DNA from: Paenibacillus baekrokdamisoli
GTDB lineage: Bacteria; Bacillota; Bacilli; Paenibacillales; Paenibacillaceae
Reading direction: 5' to 3'
Length of the DNA: 64,000 bases
NCBI RefSeq assembly: GCF_003945345.1
Contig: NZ_AP019308.1
Coordinates: 2,790,001 to 2,854,000 of the forward strand
The notes beneath the pieces were generated by a model. It was not told the origin of the DNA. It made no database searches and worked only from the letters and a program-made list of their open reading frames with translations. Below, in pieces: positions 36,751 to 45,214 of the stretch (the stretch's first letter is position 1; every line of letters starts with the position of its first letter). A program made the position numbers and the translations under genes.

Positions 36751-37182
36751 CTATTTAATTAAGGATTCGGGTGTAAATGCGCCAGGCAGCAATTCAGCGA
36801 CGGTCGTTACCTGAATGTCGCCATTCAAATTCCCCATTATAACAGGCATGTCTGGCAAGCAAAGCTCCACTAACACCTGTCTGCATACGCCACAAGGAGT
36901 AATAGGTCCATCAGTGTCACCCACAACAGCAATCGCTTGAAAAGTGCCTCTTTTGTTTCCGTCAGCAATAGCACGGAACAACGCGGTACGTTCAGCACAG
37001 TTGGTCGGACCATAAGCCGCATTCTCCACATTACAGCCAAGATGGACATTATCATTCCCATCAAGCAAAGCCGCACCTACTTGAAAATTTGAATAAGGCA
37101 CATAAGCATTCTTACGTGCATTAATGGCTGCGTCCATCAATAATTTCCACGAATCTGTTAATTCTACTTTGTTGCTATTCAT
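36751..37182 (-). CDS. cdd: Cytidine deaminase
   Basis: Tetrameric zinc enzyme that deaminates cytidine and deoxycytidine. 143 residues: YVPYSNFQVGAALL, the zinc/catalytic CNVENAAYGPTNCAERTALFRAI and TPCGVCRQVLVEL motifs are complete. The GGAGG SD is about 13 nt from the ATG. Lies between dgkA and era as in B. subtilis. Confidence 0.95.
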   Translation of the reverse strand: MNSNKVELTDSWKLLMDAAINARKNAYVPYSNFQVGAALLDGNDNVHLGCNVENAAYGPTNCAERTALFRAIADGNKRGTFQAIAVVGDTDGPITPCGVCRQVLVELCLPDMPVIMGNLNGDIQVTTVAELLPGAFTPESLIK

Positions 37183-37237
37183 ATTAACTACACACCTCCT
37201 AATTTGATAATTATAACCTCATTTCAATCCTATTAAA

Positions 37238-37597
37238 TCAGCGGAAAATAGCTACCAAATGAGGCCCAAACACCAGTAATCCAACAATAACAGCTGCCAT
37301 TGCAGTAACTAACACGCCTCCGGCAGCTGTATCTTTAGCTGCCTTGGCTAGCGGATGCCTCTCTGGACTTACGAGATCAACAACGTTCTCAATCGCTGTA
37401 TTTAACAACTCTGCCCCAATGACGAGCGCCATCGTAATCACAAGAGCTGTCCATTCGTAACGATTCAGCCCCAGCAGCAGACCCGTCGTTGTCACGATAA
37501 GTGCAGCTGTCAGATGAATTCGCATATGAGCTTCTGTACGCAAGGCCAGGCTGATGCCTGACCAAGCTAACCCCATGCTTTGAACGAACTTACGCAT
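37238..37597 (-). CDS. dgkA: Undecaprenol/diacylglycerol kinase (DgkA family)
   Basis: Small integral membrane kinase with the signature GAELLNTAIENVVDLVSPERHPLAKAAKD, which carries the catalytic and Mg2+-binding acidic residues, and three membrane helices. In Gram-positives the substrate is undecaprenol (lipid carrier salvage). 119 residues. Its ATG shares a base with the ybeY stop (TAATG). Confidence 0.94.
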   Translation of the reverse strand: MRKFVQSMGLAWSGISLALRTEAHMRIHLTAALIVTTTGLLLGLNRYEWTALVITMALVIGAELLNTAIENVVDLVSPERHPLAKAAKDTAAGGVLVTAMAAVIVGLLVFGPHLVAIFR

Positions 37598-38094
37598 TAT
37601 CTATTCAAGCCGGCTTGCCTCAATACGGCTTCCTGCTTCTCCGTCATAATGGCTTCAGCTGCTTCATCCTGGTGATCGTATCCAATGAGATGTAAGAAAC
37701 CGTGAACAAACAAAAAGCCGATTTCTCTCTCTAAAGAATGGCCATATTCTTCACTTTGCAGTTTGGCACGCTCGGTTGAAATAATGATATCGCCTAGTAT
37801 TCCCTCGAAAGGAAGTACATCATCCTCGTTCTCAACCTCATAGATGATTTCGAGCTCTTCATCGCTTTCTTCCTGCATCGCAAAAGAAAGTACATCCGTT
37901 GGCCGGTCTATGTTTCGGTAATCCCGGTTAAGCTGATGAATTTCGTCATCATCCACAAACGATAGCATCACTTCGCCATCCGTCAGTCCTTCTGCTTCCG
38001 CCGCTAGCTGTAACAATTGCTCCAACCGACCGAAGAAAGCTTCCGGGATATCCACTTTATTTTGTTCGTTGCTCCACTCTAATCGCAAGCTCAT
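37597..38094 (-). CDS. ybeY: Endoribonuclease YbeY
   Basis: Zinc-dependent rRNA maturation/quality-control RNase, 165 residues. The zinc site is HGFLHLIGYDH, preceded by DRPTDVLSFAM and LGDIIIS. It overlaps pgpH at its start (ATGA) and dgkA at its end (TAATG), so the three are translationally linked. Confidence 0.96.
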   Translation of the reverse strand: MSLRLEWSNEQNKVDIPEAFFGRLEQLLQLAAEAEGLTDGEVMLSFVDDDEIHQLNRDYRNIDRPTDVLSFAMQEESDEELEIIYEVENEDDVLPFEGILGDIIISTERAKLQSEEYGHSLEREIGFLFVHGFLHLIGYDHQDEAAEAIMTEKQEAVLRQAGLNR

Positions 38095-40334
38095 GCCAGC
38101 CGCTCCTTTTGTTTAACATCTTCGGGATATTCGATCCGGGAATGAAAAATACCAATAACTGTTTCTTTTAGCGTTTGTGCGATTTTTTCTAATTCTCGCA
38201 GCGTAAGATCACACTCATTGAATTGATCATCATCTAATCGGCCTTTAATGATTTTGTGAATCATCGAGTCGATCTGTTCCATTGTCGGGCTTCGCAAGCT
38301 TCTCACTGCAGCTTCAACACAATCGGCAATGCCAACAATCGCCGCTTCCTTCGATTGTGCCTTCGGACCAGGATAACGGAAATCATCCTCCGTGAAGTCT
38401 GGCTCAATCCCCGCTTCTTCAGCCTGCTTCCAAGCTTTATGAAAAAAGAATTTCAAGAAGGTCGTACCGTGATGCTGCTCGGCAATGTCACGAATCGGCT
38501 TCGGAAGCTTATGATTTCGAAGCATTTCCACACCATCTCTTGCATGAGCAATAATAATGGATTTACTCAGCTTCGGATCGATTGAGTCATGGGGATTCTC
38601 GATATTCGTTTGATTCTCGATAAAATAACTTGGACGCTTCGTCTTCCCGATATCGTGATAAAAGGATCCTACTCGGCACAATAAACCATTGGCACCGATA
38701 GCTTCAGCCGCAGCCTCCGATAAATTACCTACCATCACGCTATGATGATAAGTCCCAGGCGTCTCCGTCAATAGCTTGCGCAGCAGCGGATGGTTCGGGC
38801 TAGAGAGTTCAACGAGCTTAAGTGCAGAGAGAATATTAAACGTAACTTCAAAAAACGGCATGAGCCCAATAACCAAAATGGCAGTCAATAGTCCTCCGGC
38901 AAAAGCAAAGGCAAGGGTCATGATGATCTCCGTCTTTCCAGGCAGATCCCCAAGCAGCATGATCGCTAATACCGAGATCATGCCAAAGAGACTAACCATA
39001 ATGCCCGCTTTCAGAATCGTCGATCGCTGACTTGCTCGATGGATAGCGAATATAGCTGCGAATGAAACCACCGATGTCAGAAATCCATAATTGAAATCAA
39101 AGATACGATTTGAATCCACGTTGAAAATAATACTTCCTGTAATAGCAAACAGGAATGTGCTCACGACCGCAAGCTGTACATCCAGCAGCAATACGATAAG
39201 CATAGCTCCCATAGCAGTAGGAGCTAAATAACCTACGTAAGGCATTCCGACGCTCTGCGTTAGTTCAACAATATCCATCGTTAGAATATTGATCAAATAA
39301 ATGAGAAACAGCATCGCCAACTGCGAATTATTATATCGTGTGTTGGCACCCTCATGCATAGCTGCTTTCTCAAGATAATTATAAATGACAAGCAGGAATA
39401 AAAGCGACAATAGCAGAAGCCCCAGCTGCGGCCAATAAGACTTCTTATTCTGCAGCAGTCCCAATGAAGATACTCGCTCATAGAGCTCCTTAGAGACGAT
39501 CTGGCCCTTCTTGACGATGATATCTCCCTGCTTAATGATCACCTGAGGCGTATTTTCTTTGGCAGCAACGCGTGCTTCATTCGTCGCTTCCTTATCCGAG
39601 AACTTATTAGGCATAATTGCGAATCTCGCAAGCTCCTGCACAATCTCACGCGTTTTGCGCTCACTAAGTGAACTAGCGTTAACTAGCTCCGCCACCTTTG
39701 TTCGCGCTGTATCCGCCTCACGCAGCGAATCACTCATCAGCTTGCGCACAATATTCAAGCCAACCTGCCGCATTTCCTCAATTTGTATAGCCGATAACTG
39801 AGGCAGCTTATAATAAGTTTCTTCAGGAATCCGGTAAGCCTGTTTTTTGACGGTATCAGACATCTCTGTAAGCAGCGTATCGTTATAGGTTTCATTACCC
39901 TTACTGTTGCTGACAAAATGATCGACATAATCCATATACAGCTGAGGGATTTCGGTACGATAGATAGTTACCTTGTTTTCTGTCGTTACCTGATCGTCCT
40001 GATTAAGCTGCTCCATTCGGGTAAATATTTGCTCCAATAACGCATCTCCACGGAGTGCAACAATCGAATAAATCGGCTCTACTCGATCTGCTGCTTCTTC
40101 TTGAGCCTGCAGGGTCGCTTTCTCATCTTTAATCTGTGTCGGCGCTTCAATATTACGCTCACTAGCCTTGCCTAGCGCAATATCATATGTTTTGGGCAGC
40201 AAATGAGGGGCTAGGCTGCAATAAAAAAGCAATACAAACAGAAGCAACAGCACCCAACGTACGGCTGTGCTGTGCTTCCATCCACTCAATCCGAAAGACG
40301 GCTGTCCATCAGAATTGGTCTGCTGATTCACCAT
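38091..40334 (-). CDS. pgpH: 7TM-HD family cyclic-di-AMP phosphodiesterase PgpH
   Basis: 747 residues: an N-terminal membrane helix, a long extracytoplasmic domain (residues about 45-300), seven membrane helices, and a cytoplasmic HD domain with YHHSVMVGNLSEAAAEAIGAN, GSFYHDIGKTKRPSYFIENQ and IIAHARDGVEMLRNHKLP. The family hydrolyses c-di-AMP to pApA. The ATG at 40332-40334 (MVNQQTNSDGQ) has AGGAGG 9 nt upstream, so the 62-codon open extension is not used. Preceded by a 258-nt structured gap in an otherwise tight operon. Confidence 0.93.
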   Translation of the reverse strand: MVNQQTNSDGQPSFGLSGWKHSTAVRWVLLLLFVLLFYCSLAPHLLPKTYDIALGKASERNIEAPTQIKDEKATLQAQEEAADRVEPIYSIVALRGDALLEQIFTRMEQLNQDDQVTTENKVTIYRTEIPQLYMDYVDHFVSNSKGNETYNDTLLTEMSDTVKKQAYRIPEETYYKLPQLSAIQIEEMRQVGLNIVRKLMSDSLREADTARTKVAELVNASSLSERKTREIVQELARFAIMPNKFSDKEATNEARVAAKENTPQVIIKQGDIIVKKGQIVSKELYERVSSLGLLQNKKSYWPQLGLLLLSLLFLLVIYNYLEKAAMHEGANTRYNNSQLAMLFLIYLINILTMDIVELTQSVGMPYVGYLAPTAMGAMLIVLLLDVQLAVVSTFLFAITGSIIFNVDSNRIFDFNYGFLTSVVSFAAIFAIHRASQRSTILKAGIMVSLFGMISVLAIMLLGDLPGKTEIIMTLAFAFAGGLLTAILVIGLMPFFEVTFNILSALKLVELSSPNHPLLRKLLTETPGTYHHSVMVGNLSEAAAEAIGANGLLCRVGSFYHDIGKTKRPSYFIENQTNIENPHDSIDPKLSKSIIIAHARDGVEMLRNHKLPKPIRDIAEQHHGTTFLKFFFHKAWKQAEEAGIEPDFTEDDFRYPGPKAQSKEAAIVGIADCVEAAVRSLRSPTMEQIDSMIHKIIKGRLDDDQFNECDLTLRELEKIAQTLKETVIGIFHSRIEYPEDVKQKERLA

Positions 40335-40592
40335 GAGTTGTATCCTCCTAAGGTGGTTAGACCCCCTTGCATACCATTGTCCAAGGAGAGCACATGCCCT
40401 TAAAGCCCCCTTGTTCAAAGGTGGCTCCAAAGACATCCTATCCTTGGACCCTGAATGTTCCGTGCCTGCCGCCTGGGCCGTCTTCGACCGTACTATTGCG
40501 ATAGGTACGCTTTCGTCCACTTCGAGGACTCACTCTTCACAAGCTGTTCTTTGGCTGCAAATTGGATAGACGGTTGGAGCTCAAGTCTGCAC
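40335..40592 (-). promoter_or_regulatory. Structured leader upstream of pgpH (candidate cis-regulatory RNA)
   Basis: 258 nt between phoL and pgpH with several hairpins: GTCCAAGGA (40379-40387) with TCCTTGGAC (40441-40449), 9 bp perfect; inside it AGCCcCCTT (40404-40412) with AAGGtGGCT (40418-40426); GGCC/GACC (40476-40489); CGTAC (40489-40493) with GTACG (40505-40509); GTCC/GGAC (40515-40529). A CCACCTT heptamer occurs twice, the second 3 nt before the SD. No known riboswitch core was recognised. Confidence 0.5.
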
Positions 40593-41570
40593 CTATTTGT
40601 AGCCTTGATTCTCGGCATCTATGTTATAGGCGACGATGATTTTTTGAACGAGCGAGTGACGGACTACGTCTTGTTCGGTAAATGTGATAAATCCGATTTC
40701 CGGAATATCCCGCAGGATACGCTGTGCTTCAATTAGTCCGGATCGTTTGCCGCGTGGCAAATCGATTTGGGTAACATCACCCGTTATAACCATCTTCGAG
40801 CCAAAGCCAAGCCGGGTTAAGAACATTTTCATTTGCTCTGGTGTCGTATTCTGCGCTTCATCCAAAATAATGAACGAATCGTCGAGTGTACGCCCCCTCA
40901 TATAAGCCAGTGGTGCAATCTCAATAAGTCCGCGCTCAAAAGCCTTAAGGGTTTGATCGGGTCCCATAACATCATGCAGGGCATCATAGAGCGGTCGGAG
41001 ATACGGGTCTACCTTCTCCTGCAGATCACCTGGTAGAAATCCGAGATTTTCGCCTGCTTCAACTGCAGGACGAGTGAGCATAATTTTCTTAACTAGGCCC
41101 TCTTTCAATGCTGCAACAGCAAGAACCACAGCCAAGTATGTTTTTCCCGTTCCAGCTGGGCCGATACCGAATACGATATCCATTTTTCTGATGGTCTTCA
41201 CATAGTGTCGTTGACCAATTGTCTTGACATGAATAGGCTTGCCTCTAAAAGTTGTCGTAAGTACTGCTTTGAATAAATCTAGCAATTGATCGGCTTGAAG
41301 TGTCTTTGCAAGCTCCAGCGCATACATAATATCACGCTCTGACGGTGAATAGCCGCCTCGTACCAACTGCTGCAATACAGTGAAAAGCTGTTCAATTGAA
41401 TCGACTTCAGAGCTTGGCCCAGAAATGGAAATTTCCGCTTCTCGGGACATGATATCGGCTTCTGTCTGCTGCTGGACAAGTCGCAAGTATTTATCTTGCG
41501 GCCCGAATAGTGCTAGCCCTTCCGCTGCATTGGCAAGCGGGATTTTTACAACCTTCGTCTCATTCTGCAA
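40593..41570 (-). CDS. PhoH-like ATPase (PhoL)
   Basis: 325-residue P-loop NTPase of the PhoH family without a PIN domain: Walker A GPAGTGKT, LTRPAVEAGENLGFLPGDLQEK, FIILDEAQNTTPEQMKMFLTR, GDVTQIDLP. It occurs next to ybeY in many bacteria, suggesting a part in RNA or ribosome processing. The start is TTG 41568-41570 with AGGGGA 10 nt upstream, just 6 nt after yqfD. The second PhoH protein of the window (8.5 kb) has the extra nuclease domain. Confidence 0.93.
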   Translation of the reverse strand: MQNETKVVKIPLANAAEGLALFGPQDKYLRLVQQQTEADIMSREAEISISGPSSEVDSIEQLFTVLQQLVRGGYSPSERDIMYALELAKTLQADQLLDLFKAVLTTTFRGKPIHVKTIGQRHYVKTIRKMDIVFGIGPAGTGKTYLAVVLAVAALKEGLVKKIMLTRPAVEAGENLGFLPGDLQEKVDPYLRPLYDALHDVMGPDQTLKAFERGLIEIAPLAYMRGRTLDDSFIILDEAQNTTPEQMKMFLTRLGFGSKMVITGDVTQIDLPRGKRSGLIEAQRILRDIPEIGFITFTEQDVVRHSLVQKIIVAYNIDAENQGYK

Positions 41571-41576
41571 AAATAC

Positions 41577-42770
41577 TCAATCCCCTTGCATTTGAACTAA
41601 CGGTCTCTCCATCGTGATAGACTGTTCTACCTCAAAAAGCACTTTCATATAAACTTTACCATTGTCCGTCTTTTCATGCAAAATGTTTTCCGCGCGCACC
41701 TCGGCACCTGGACCAAATTTCGCCAAAATATCGGCCCGAGCTTGCAGTAAACCTGCGGCTTTTGCTTCATCTACCGTGACAACTTGGTTATTTATTCGCG
41801 TTTCCATAACTGTTTCCTTCAATCGTCCAAATGGGAGCGTCCTCGTCCGCCAGCTCGCCTGCTCCAAATGCCGATGTGTCTCATATGAGGTAAAAGGCGG
41901 ATCTCCGAAACCACTCACCTTCAGTGCTCTGCCTCCGATAACCACATACCAACGAATGACCTTTTCACCTGTATAGCCCTTCACTTGACGCTGCAGCGGG
42001 GAGACAATATCGTACTCATGCCATACGATTCCTTTAACCGAGCCTTTAGCTACCACATTACGGGTATGTCCCTCATCTCCAAGTATACCCGAAATTAGGA
42101 TATCTCCCTTCTTCACACGCATGTTGCGAGTCACTACAGGCCTTCCAGCATCCGCCATAATCTGTGTAATAACCGCATCGGTGGAAGCAACCAAGTGTCT
42201 TGGACTTAATAAAGGCTTCACCTCGGGAATCGTCGTCTCAACCACCTGAATGGTGATCTTCGTTCCCCGCTTCTCCACACCGACCCACGCAGCCCCAGGA
42301 AGCTTCTGAGCTAGCCTCTTGGAAAGCACATCCGTATCCGCAAGTCGAAAGGACCATTGAAAAGGATATAACCCTTCCTGCTTGGCCACTGTTAAGATTT
42401 GCTCCTCAGACAAACGATCATTCCCTTTAATATCAATGGACCAAATAAGAGAGGACAACAGATACATCCCCACGAAGAAAAGGACGAGCCCTGCTCCAAA
42501 AAAAAGACGTTTCTCAAGCTTTACCAGCCAAAATGGCATCCCTTTTCGTGAAACCACATGCAAACGACAGCTTGTCTCTTTTAAAATCGGACGAAGACGA
42601 AAGAAATCGCCTACCGTCACTTCACAAATGAGTTCGCCATCGCTTGTCCTGCGTATGGACCATAGCTGCAGCCCCTCCGCAAGTGCTCGATTTACGAGCT
42701 TCTCCAATGCTTGCCCTCTTACACGAATCGTCACAATACCGCGCACCCACTGCATCCAAGTCGCATTCAT
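41577..42770 (-). CDS. yqfD: Sporulation protein YqfD
   Basis: 397 residues, sigma-E-regulon sporulation protein in B. subtilis. A small N-terminal domain (RVRGQALEKLVNRALAEGLQLW) is followed by one membrane helix (residues about 88-108), a POTRA-like part (LSEEQILTVAKQEGLYPFQW) and a beta-rich C-terminal domain. The ATG has AGGGGG 8 nt upstream. It follows yqfC by 37 nt. Confidence 0.92.
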   Translation of the reverse strand: MNATWMQWVRGIVTIRVRGQALEKLVNRALAEGLQLWSIRRTSDGELICEVTVGDFFRLRPILKETSCRLHVVSRKGMPFWLVKLEKRLFFGAGLVLFFVGMYLLSSLIWSIDIKGNDRLSEEQILTVAKQEGLYPFQWSFRLADTDVLSKRLAQKLPGAAWVGVEKRGTKITIQVVETTIPEVKPLLSPRHLVASTDAVITQIMADAGRPVVTRNMRVKKGDILISGILGDEGHTRNVVAKGSVKGIVWHEYDIVSPLQRQVKGYTGEKVIRWYVVIGGRALKVSGFGDPPFTSYETHRHLEQASWRTRTLPFGRLKETVMETRINNQVVTVDEAKAAGLLQARADILAKFGPGAEVRAENILHEKTDNGKVYMKVLFEVEQSITMERPLVQMQGD

Positions 42771-42807
42771 TGCTGCTGCCCCCTAAGCATGAACAATTTG
42801 TTTCTAG

Positions 42808-43086
42808 CTATTCAAGTACTTCAATATGTTTAATTTGACCTTCTATGAATACTTCTTCTGTCCAGATGGTCCGAATAACCAATCCGTCTCCCGTTACTTC
42901 AAGCTCCCCTTTACTCAGGGCAAGCCGAAGCCGATCACTCGAGAAATGGAGCACGCCGCGATGGTTCTCAATATACAACTGACGATCTCCAATCATCGTC
43001 AATCTAGGCAAATCCATTACGACGTCAGGCGGCAAATCAAGCAGATCAGCAGCCATTTTACGCAGCTTGCGGTTTATGCGGCGCAT
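42808..43086 (-). CDS. yqfC: Sporulation protein YqfC
   Basis: 92 residues of the YqfC/YabP fold: RKMAADLLDLPPDVVMDLPRLTMIGDRQLYIENHRG. YabP-like proteins act in spore coat/cortex steps; YqfC is in the sigma-E regulon of B. subtilis. The ATG at 43086 has AAAGGGGGC 10 nt upstream; the longer open frame lacks support. Pairs with yqfD. Confidence 0.92.
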   Translation of the reverse strand: MRRINRKLRKMAADLLDLPPDVVMDLPRLTMIGDRQLYIENHRGVLHFSSDRLRLALSKGELEVTGDGLVIRTIWTEEVFIEGQIKHIEVLE

Positions 43087-43176
43087 GCAGGCAGAAGCCC
43101 CCTTTCCGTACTGTACCAAACTATGCGAGTGAAGCCGGAAATATGAGGAATGACCGCCCTGGATGCCTATAAAAGC

Positions 43177-43211
43177 ATAAAAAAAACATCCTGCCATAAT
43201 GACAGGATGTC
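43177..43211 (-). terminator. Terminator between the 158-aa membrane gene and yqfC
   Basis: Minus strand: ACATCCTG / CAGGATGT stem with a 9-nt loop and an eight-T tail. It separates the floA side from the yqfC side of the cluster. Confidence 0.85.
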
Positions 43212-43241
43212 AAATGTATTGAAATCGTTTAAATCTTCTTG

Positions 43242-43718
43242 CTACGATCTGCGAAAGGGCTGCTTCGCACGCGGTGGACCAAGTACCTCGGCTAGAATCA
43301 CTGCTCTGCGCAGCTCGTTACCTTGTGCCATACGGAATGATTCAGAGCGTCTCTCTTGGGTATTTGAAGCCGAATGCGCTGTATGCTGTTTCTGTTCGCG
43401 CTCTGCAAGAGCTTTTTTTGCATTGAGTTCCTTCAAATATTCCGGTTCAACATATTCCGAACGGCTGCTGGAGGACTCCATGTTTGTCTGAGCCGAGCTG
43501 TAGGTCATCACAGGTCGTTCTATAGGCCGCTCCTCTGATCGCTGCTCAGCAGGGTACTGAGGCGATGAGCTGGCATTTGGAGTCGGCCTGCCTCCGAAGC
43601 TTGGCATCTGGGTAGTAGATGATCCTTTTTGGGCTTTTCTAATAACCGAAATAATGAAGCCAATTATGGCAATCACTATAAAGATGTTGCTGAACAGCAG
43701 CTTGAACAATTCGTTCAT
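43242..43718 (-). CDS. Hypothetical membrane-anchored protein next to floA
   Basis: 158 residues: one N-terminal membrane helix (LLFSNIFIVIAIIGFIISVI), then a polar, proline/serine/glutamate-rich region that looks disordered (PTPNASSSPQYPAEQRSEER) and a basic helical C-terminus (ELRRAVILAEVLGPPRAKQPF). Not recognised as a named family. ATG 43716-43718 has a run of seven G about 9 nt upstream. The frame stays open into the upstream stem-loop array, but no start there has an SD. It follows nfeD-floA, so a link to the flotillin system is possible. Confidence 0.65.
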   Translation of the reverse strand: MNELFKLLFSNIFIVIAIIGFIISVIRKAQKGSSTTQMPSFGGRPTPNASSSPQYPAEQRSEERPIERPVMTYSSAQTNMESSSSRSEYVEPEYLKELNAKKALAEREQKQHTAHSASNTQERRSESFRMAQGNELRRAVILAEVLGPPRAKQPFRRS

Positions 43719-43762
43719 GGTGTATATGCCCCCCCGTACTCCGGTTTTGGCATTTGTGCTCT

Positions 43763-44190
43763 CGTGGTGCTTCGCACCAAAGTCGCTCAAATGCTCAAAA
43801 CCTCCGTTGCAATTTAAATAACCAACCTTGACTTGGTGCTTCGCACCAAAGTCGCTTAAATGCTCAAAACTTACCTTGCTTTGACGCTTCGCATCAAAGT
43901 CGATCCAATGCTTAAGATCTATCGTGCCTTGGTGCTTCGAACCAAAGTCACTCAAATGCTCAAAACCTTCCTCGCTGGCTCCGCACCAAAGTCGAACCAA
44001 TACTTAAACCTTCCTTGCTTTGACGCTTCGCATCAAAGTCGATCCAATGCTCAAGACCAACCTCGCCTTGGTGCTTCGCACCAAAGTAGATCCAATACAC
44101 AAACCTTCTTGCTTTGGTGCTTTGCACCAAAGTAAATCCAATACACAAACCTACTTGCTTTGGCGCTTCGCACCAAAGTAGATCAAATTC
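43763..44190 (-). repeat. Nine-copy tandem stem-loop array between floA and the 158-aa gene
   Basis: Nine units of about 47-49 bp (the first longer) made of a hairpin, typically TTTGGTGCTTCGCACCAAA, and a linker such as GTAGATCCAATACACAAACC. Units 3 and 6 change G-C to A-T in both arms. The C/A mismatches of units 3, 6 and 9 become U-G pairs in minus-strand RNA. The triloop is GAA in that RNA. Unit 5 is degenerate. The array fills nearly all of the 487-bp gap between two minus-strand genes. Confidence 0.85.
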
Positions 44191-44205
44191 TCCAAACCTG
44201 CTCTT

Positions 44206-45201
44206 TTAACGCTCTTCTTTATCTGGATTCGTTCCATCTGGTTTACCGATTGAATTACGCATCTGTGTATCGGCTTCGATGTTTTTGAAGTTCATGTAGT
44301 CCTGTATGCCAATATTGCCTTTCTTGAGGGCTTCTGCCATAGCTAGAGGAACTTGAGACTCAGATTCCACTACGAGTGCGCGCATCTCAACAACGCGGGC
44401 TTTCATCTCTTGCTCATGGGCTACGGCCATAGCACGACGTTCTTCCGCTTTAGCCTGCGCAATTCTTTTGTCCGCTTCAGCTTGCTCGGTTTGCAAATGC
44501 GCCCCGATGTTCTTGCCTACATCCACATCCGCAATATCGATGGAAAGAATCTCAAACGCTGTACCTGCATCAAGACCTTTGCCAAGCACAGTACGGGAGA
44601 TCATATCCGGATTTTCCAATACGTCTTTATGTGAGTTGGAAGAACCAACAGTCGTTACAATACCTTCCCCTACACGGGCAATAATCGTTTCTTCACCAGC
44701 ACCACCGACAAGTCGCTCTATGTTGGCTCTAACCGTAACACGGGCTTTTACCTTTACTTCGATACCATTCTTAGCCACAGCAGCTACGATAGGCGTTTCA
44801 ATAACTCGTGGATTAACACTCATTTGAACCGCTTGAAGTACATCACGACCTGCAAGGTCAATCGCAGCAGCACGTTCGAACTCAAGATCGATGTTTGCAC
44901 GCTGTGCAGCAATTAACGCATTAACGACACGATCGACATTACCGCCTGCTAGAAAATGGCTTTCCAGCTGGTTAATCGTCAAGCCTAAGCCTGCCTTGGA
45001 TGCTTTGATAAGCGGATTAACAATCCGACTCGGTACAACACGGCGCAGTCTCATCGCTACAAGCGTAATAATACCAACCCTAACACCGGAAGCAACCGCG
45101 GAGATCCACAGCATGATGGGAAAAAAGCTTAGAAAAACAGATAGTGCAATAATAGCCAATATGACAATAATTACAATTGATATGACCGGATCTACATTCA
45201 T
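44206..45201 (-). CDS. floA: Flotillin-like protein FloA (YqfA)
   Basis: Scaffold of functional membrane microdomains. 331 residues: an N-terminal membrane hairpin ([26 protein letters not shown]), a PHB-like domain ([26 protein letters not shown]) and an Ala/Glu-rich coiled coil ([21 protein letters not shown]). The ATG at 45199-45201 has GGAGGG 6 nt upstream. It lies 13 nt after nfeD, a pairing that marks the FloA-NfeD operon. Likely read from the sigma-W-type promoter before nfeD. Confidence 0.95.
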   Translation of the reverse strand: MNVDPVISIVIIVILAIIALSVFLSFFPIMLWISAVASGVRVGIITLVAMRLRRVVPSRIVNPLIKASKAGLGLTINQLESHFLAGGNVDRVVNALIAAQRANIDLEFERAAAIDLAGRDVLQAVQMSVNPRVIETPIVAAVAKNGIEVKVKARVTVRANIERLVGGAGEETIIARVGEGIVTTVGSSNSHKDVLENPDMISRTVLGKGLDAGTAFEILSIDIADVDVGKNIGAHLQTEQAEADKRIAQAKAEERRAMAVAHEQEMKARVVEMRALVVESESQVPLAMAEALKKGNIGIQDYMNFKNIEADTQMRNSIGKPDGTNPDKEER

Positions 45202-45214
45202 GAATAACCCTCCA

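Noticed and set aside
40335..40520. 62-codon N-terminal extension of PgpH
   Set aside because: The internal ATG has an ideal SD, the family begins close to it, and the extension sequence is polar and unlike PgpH; the DNA is better explained by hairpins.
43719..44000. N-terminal extension of the 158-residue gene through the stem-loop array (repeating FEHLSDFGAKH)
   Set aside because: No SD for the upstream starts, and several units have lengths that break the frame; the internal ATG has a strong G-rich SD.
43763..44190. CRISPR array
   Set aside because: The whole unit is repeated including the linkers, there are no unique spacers of constant length, and no cas genes are near.
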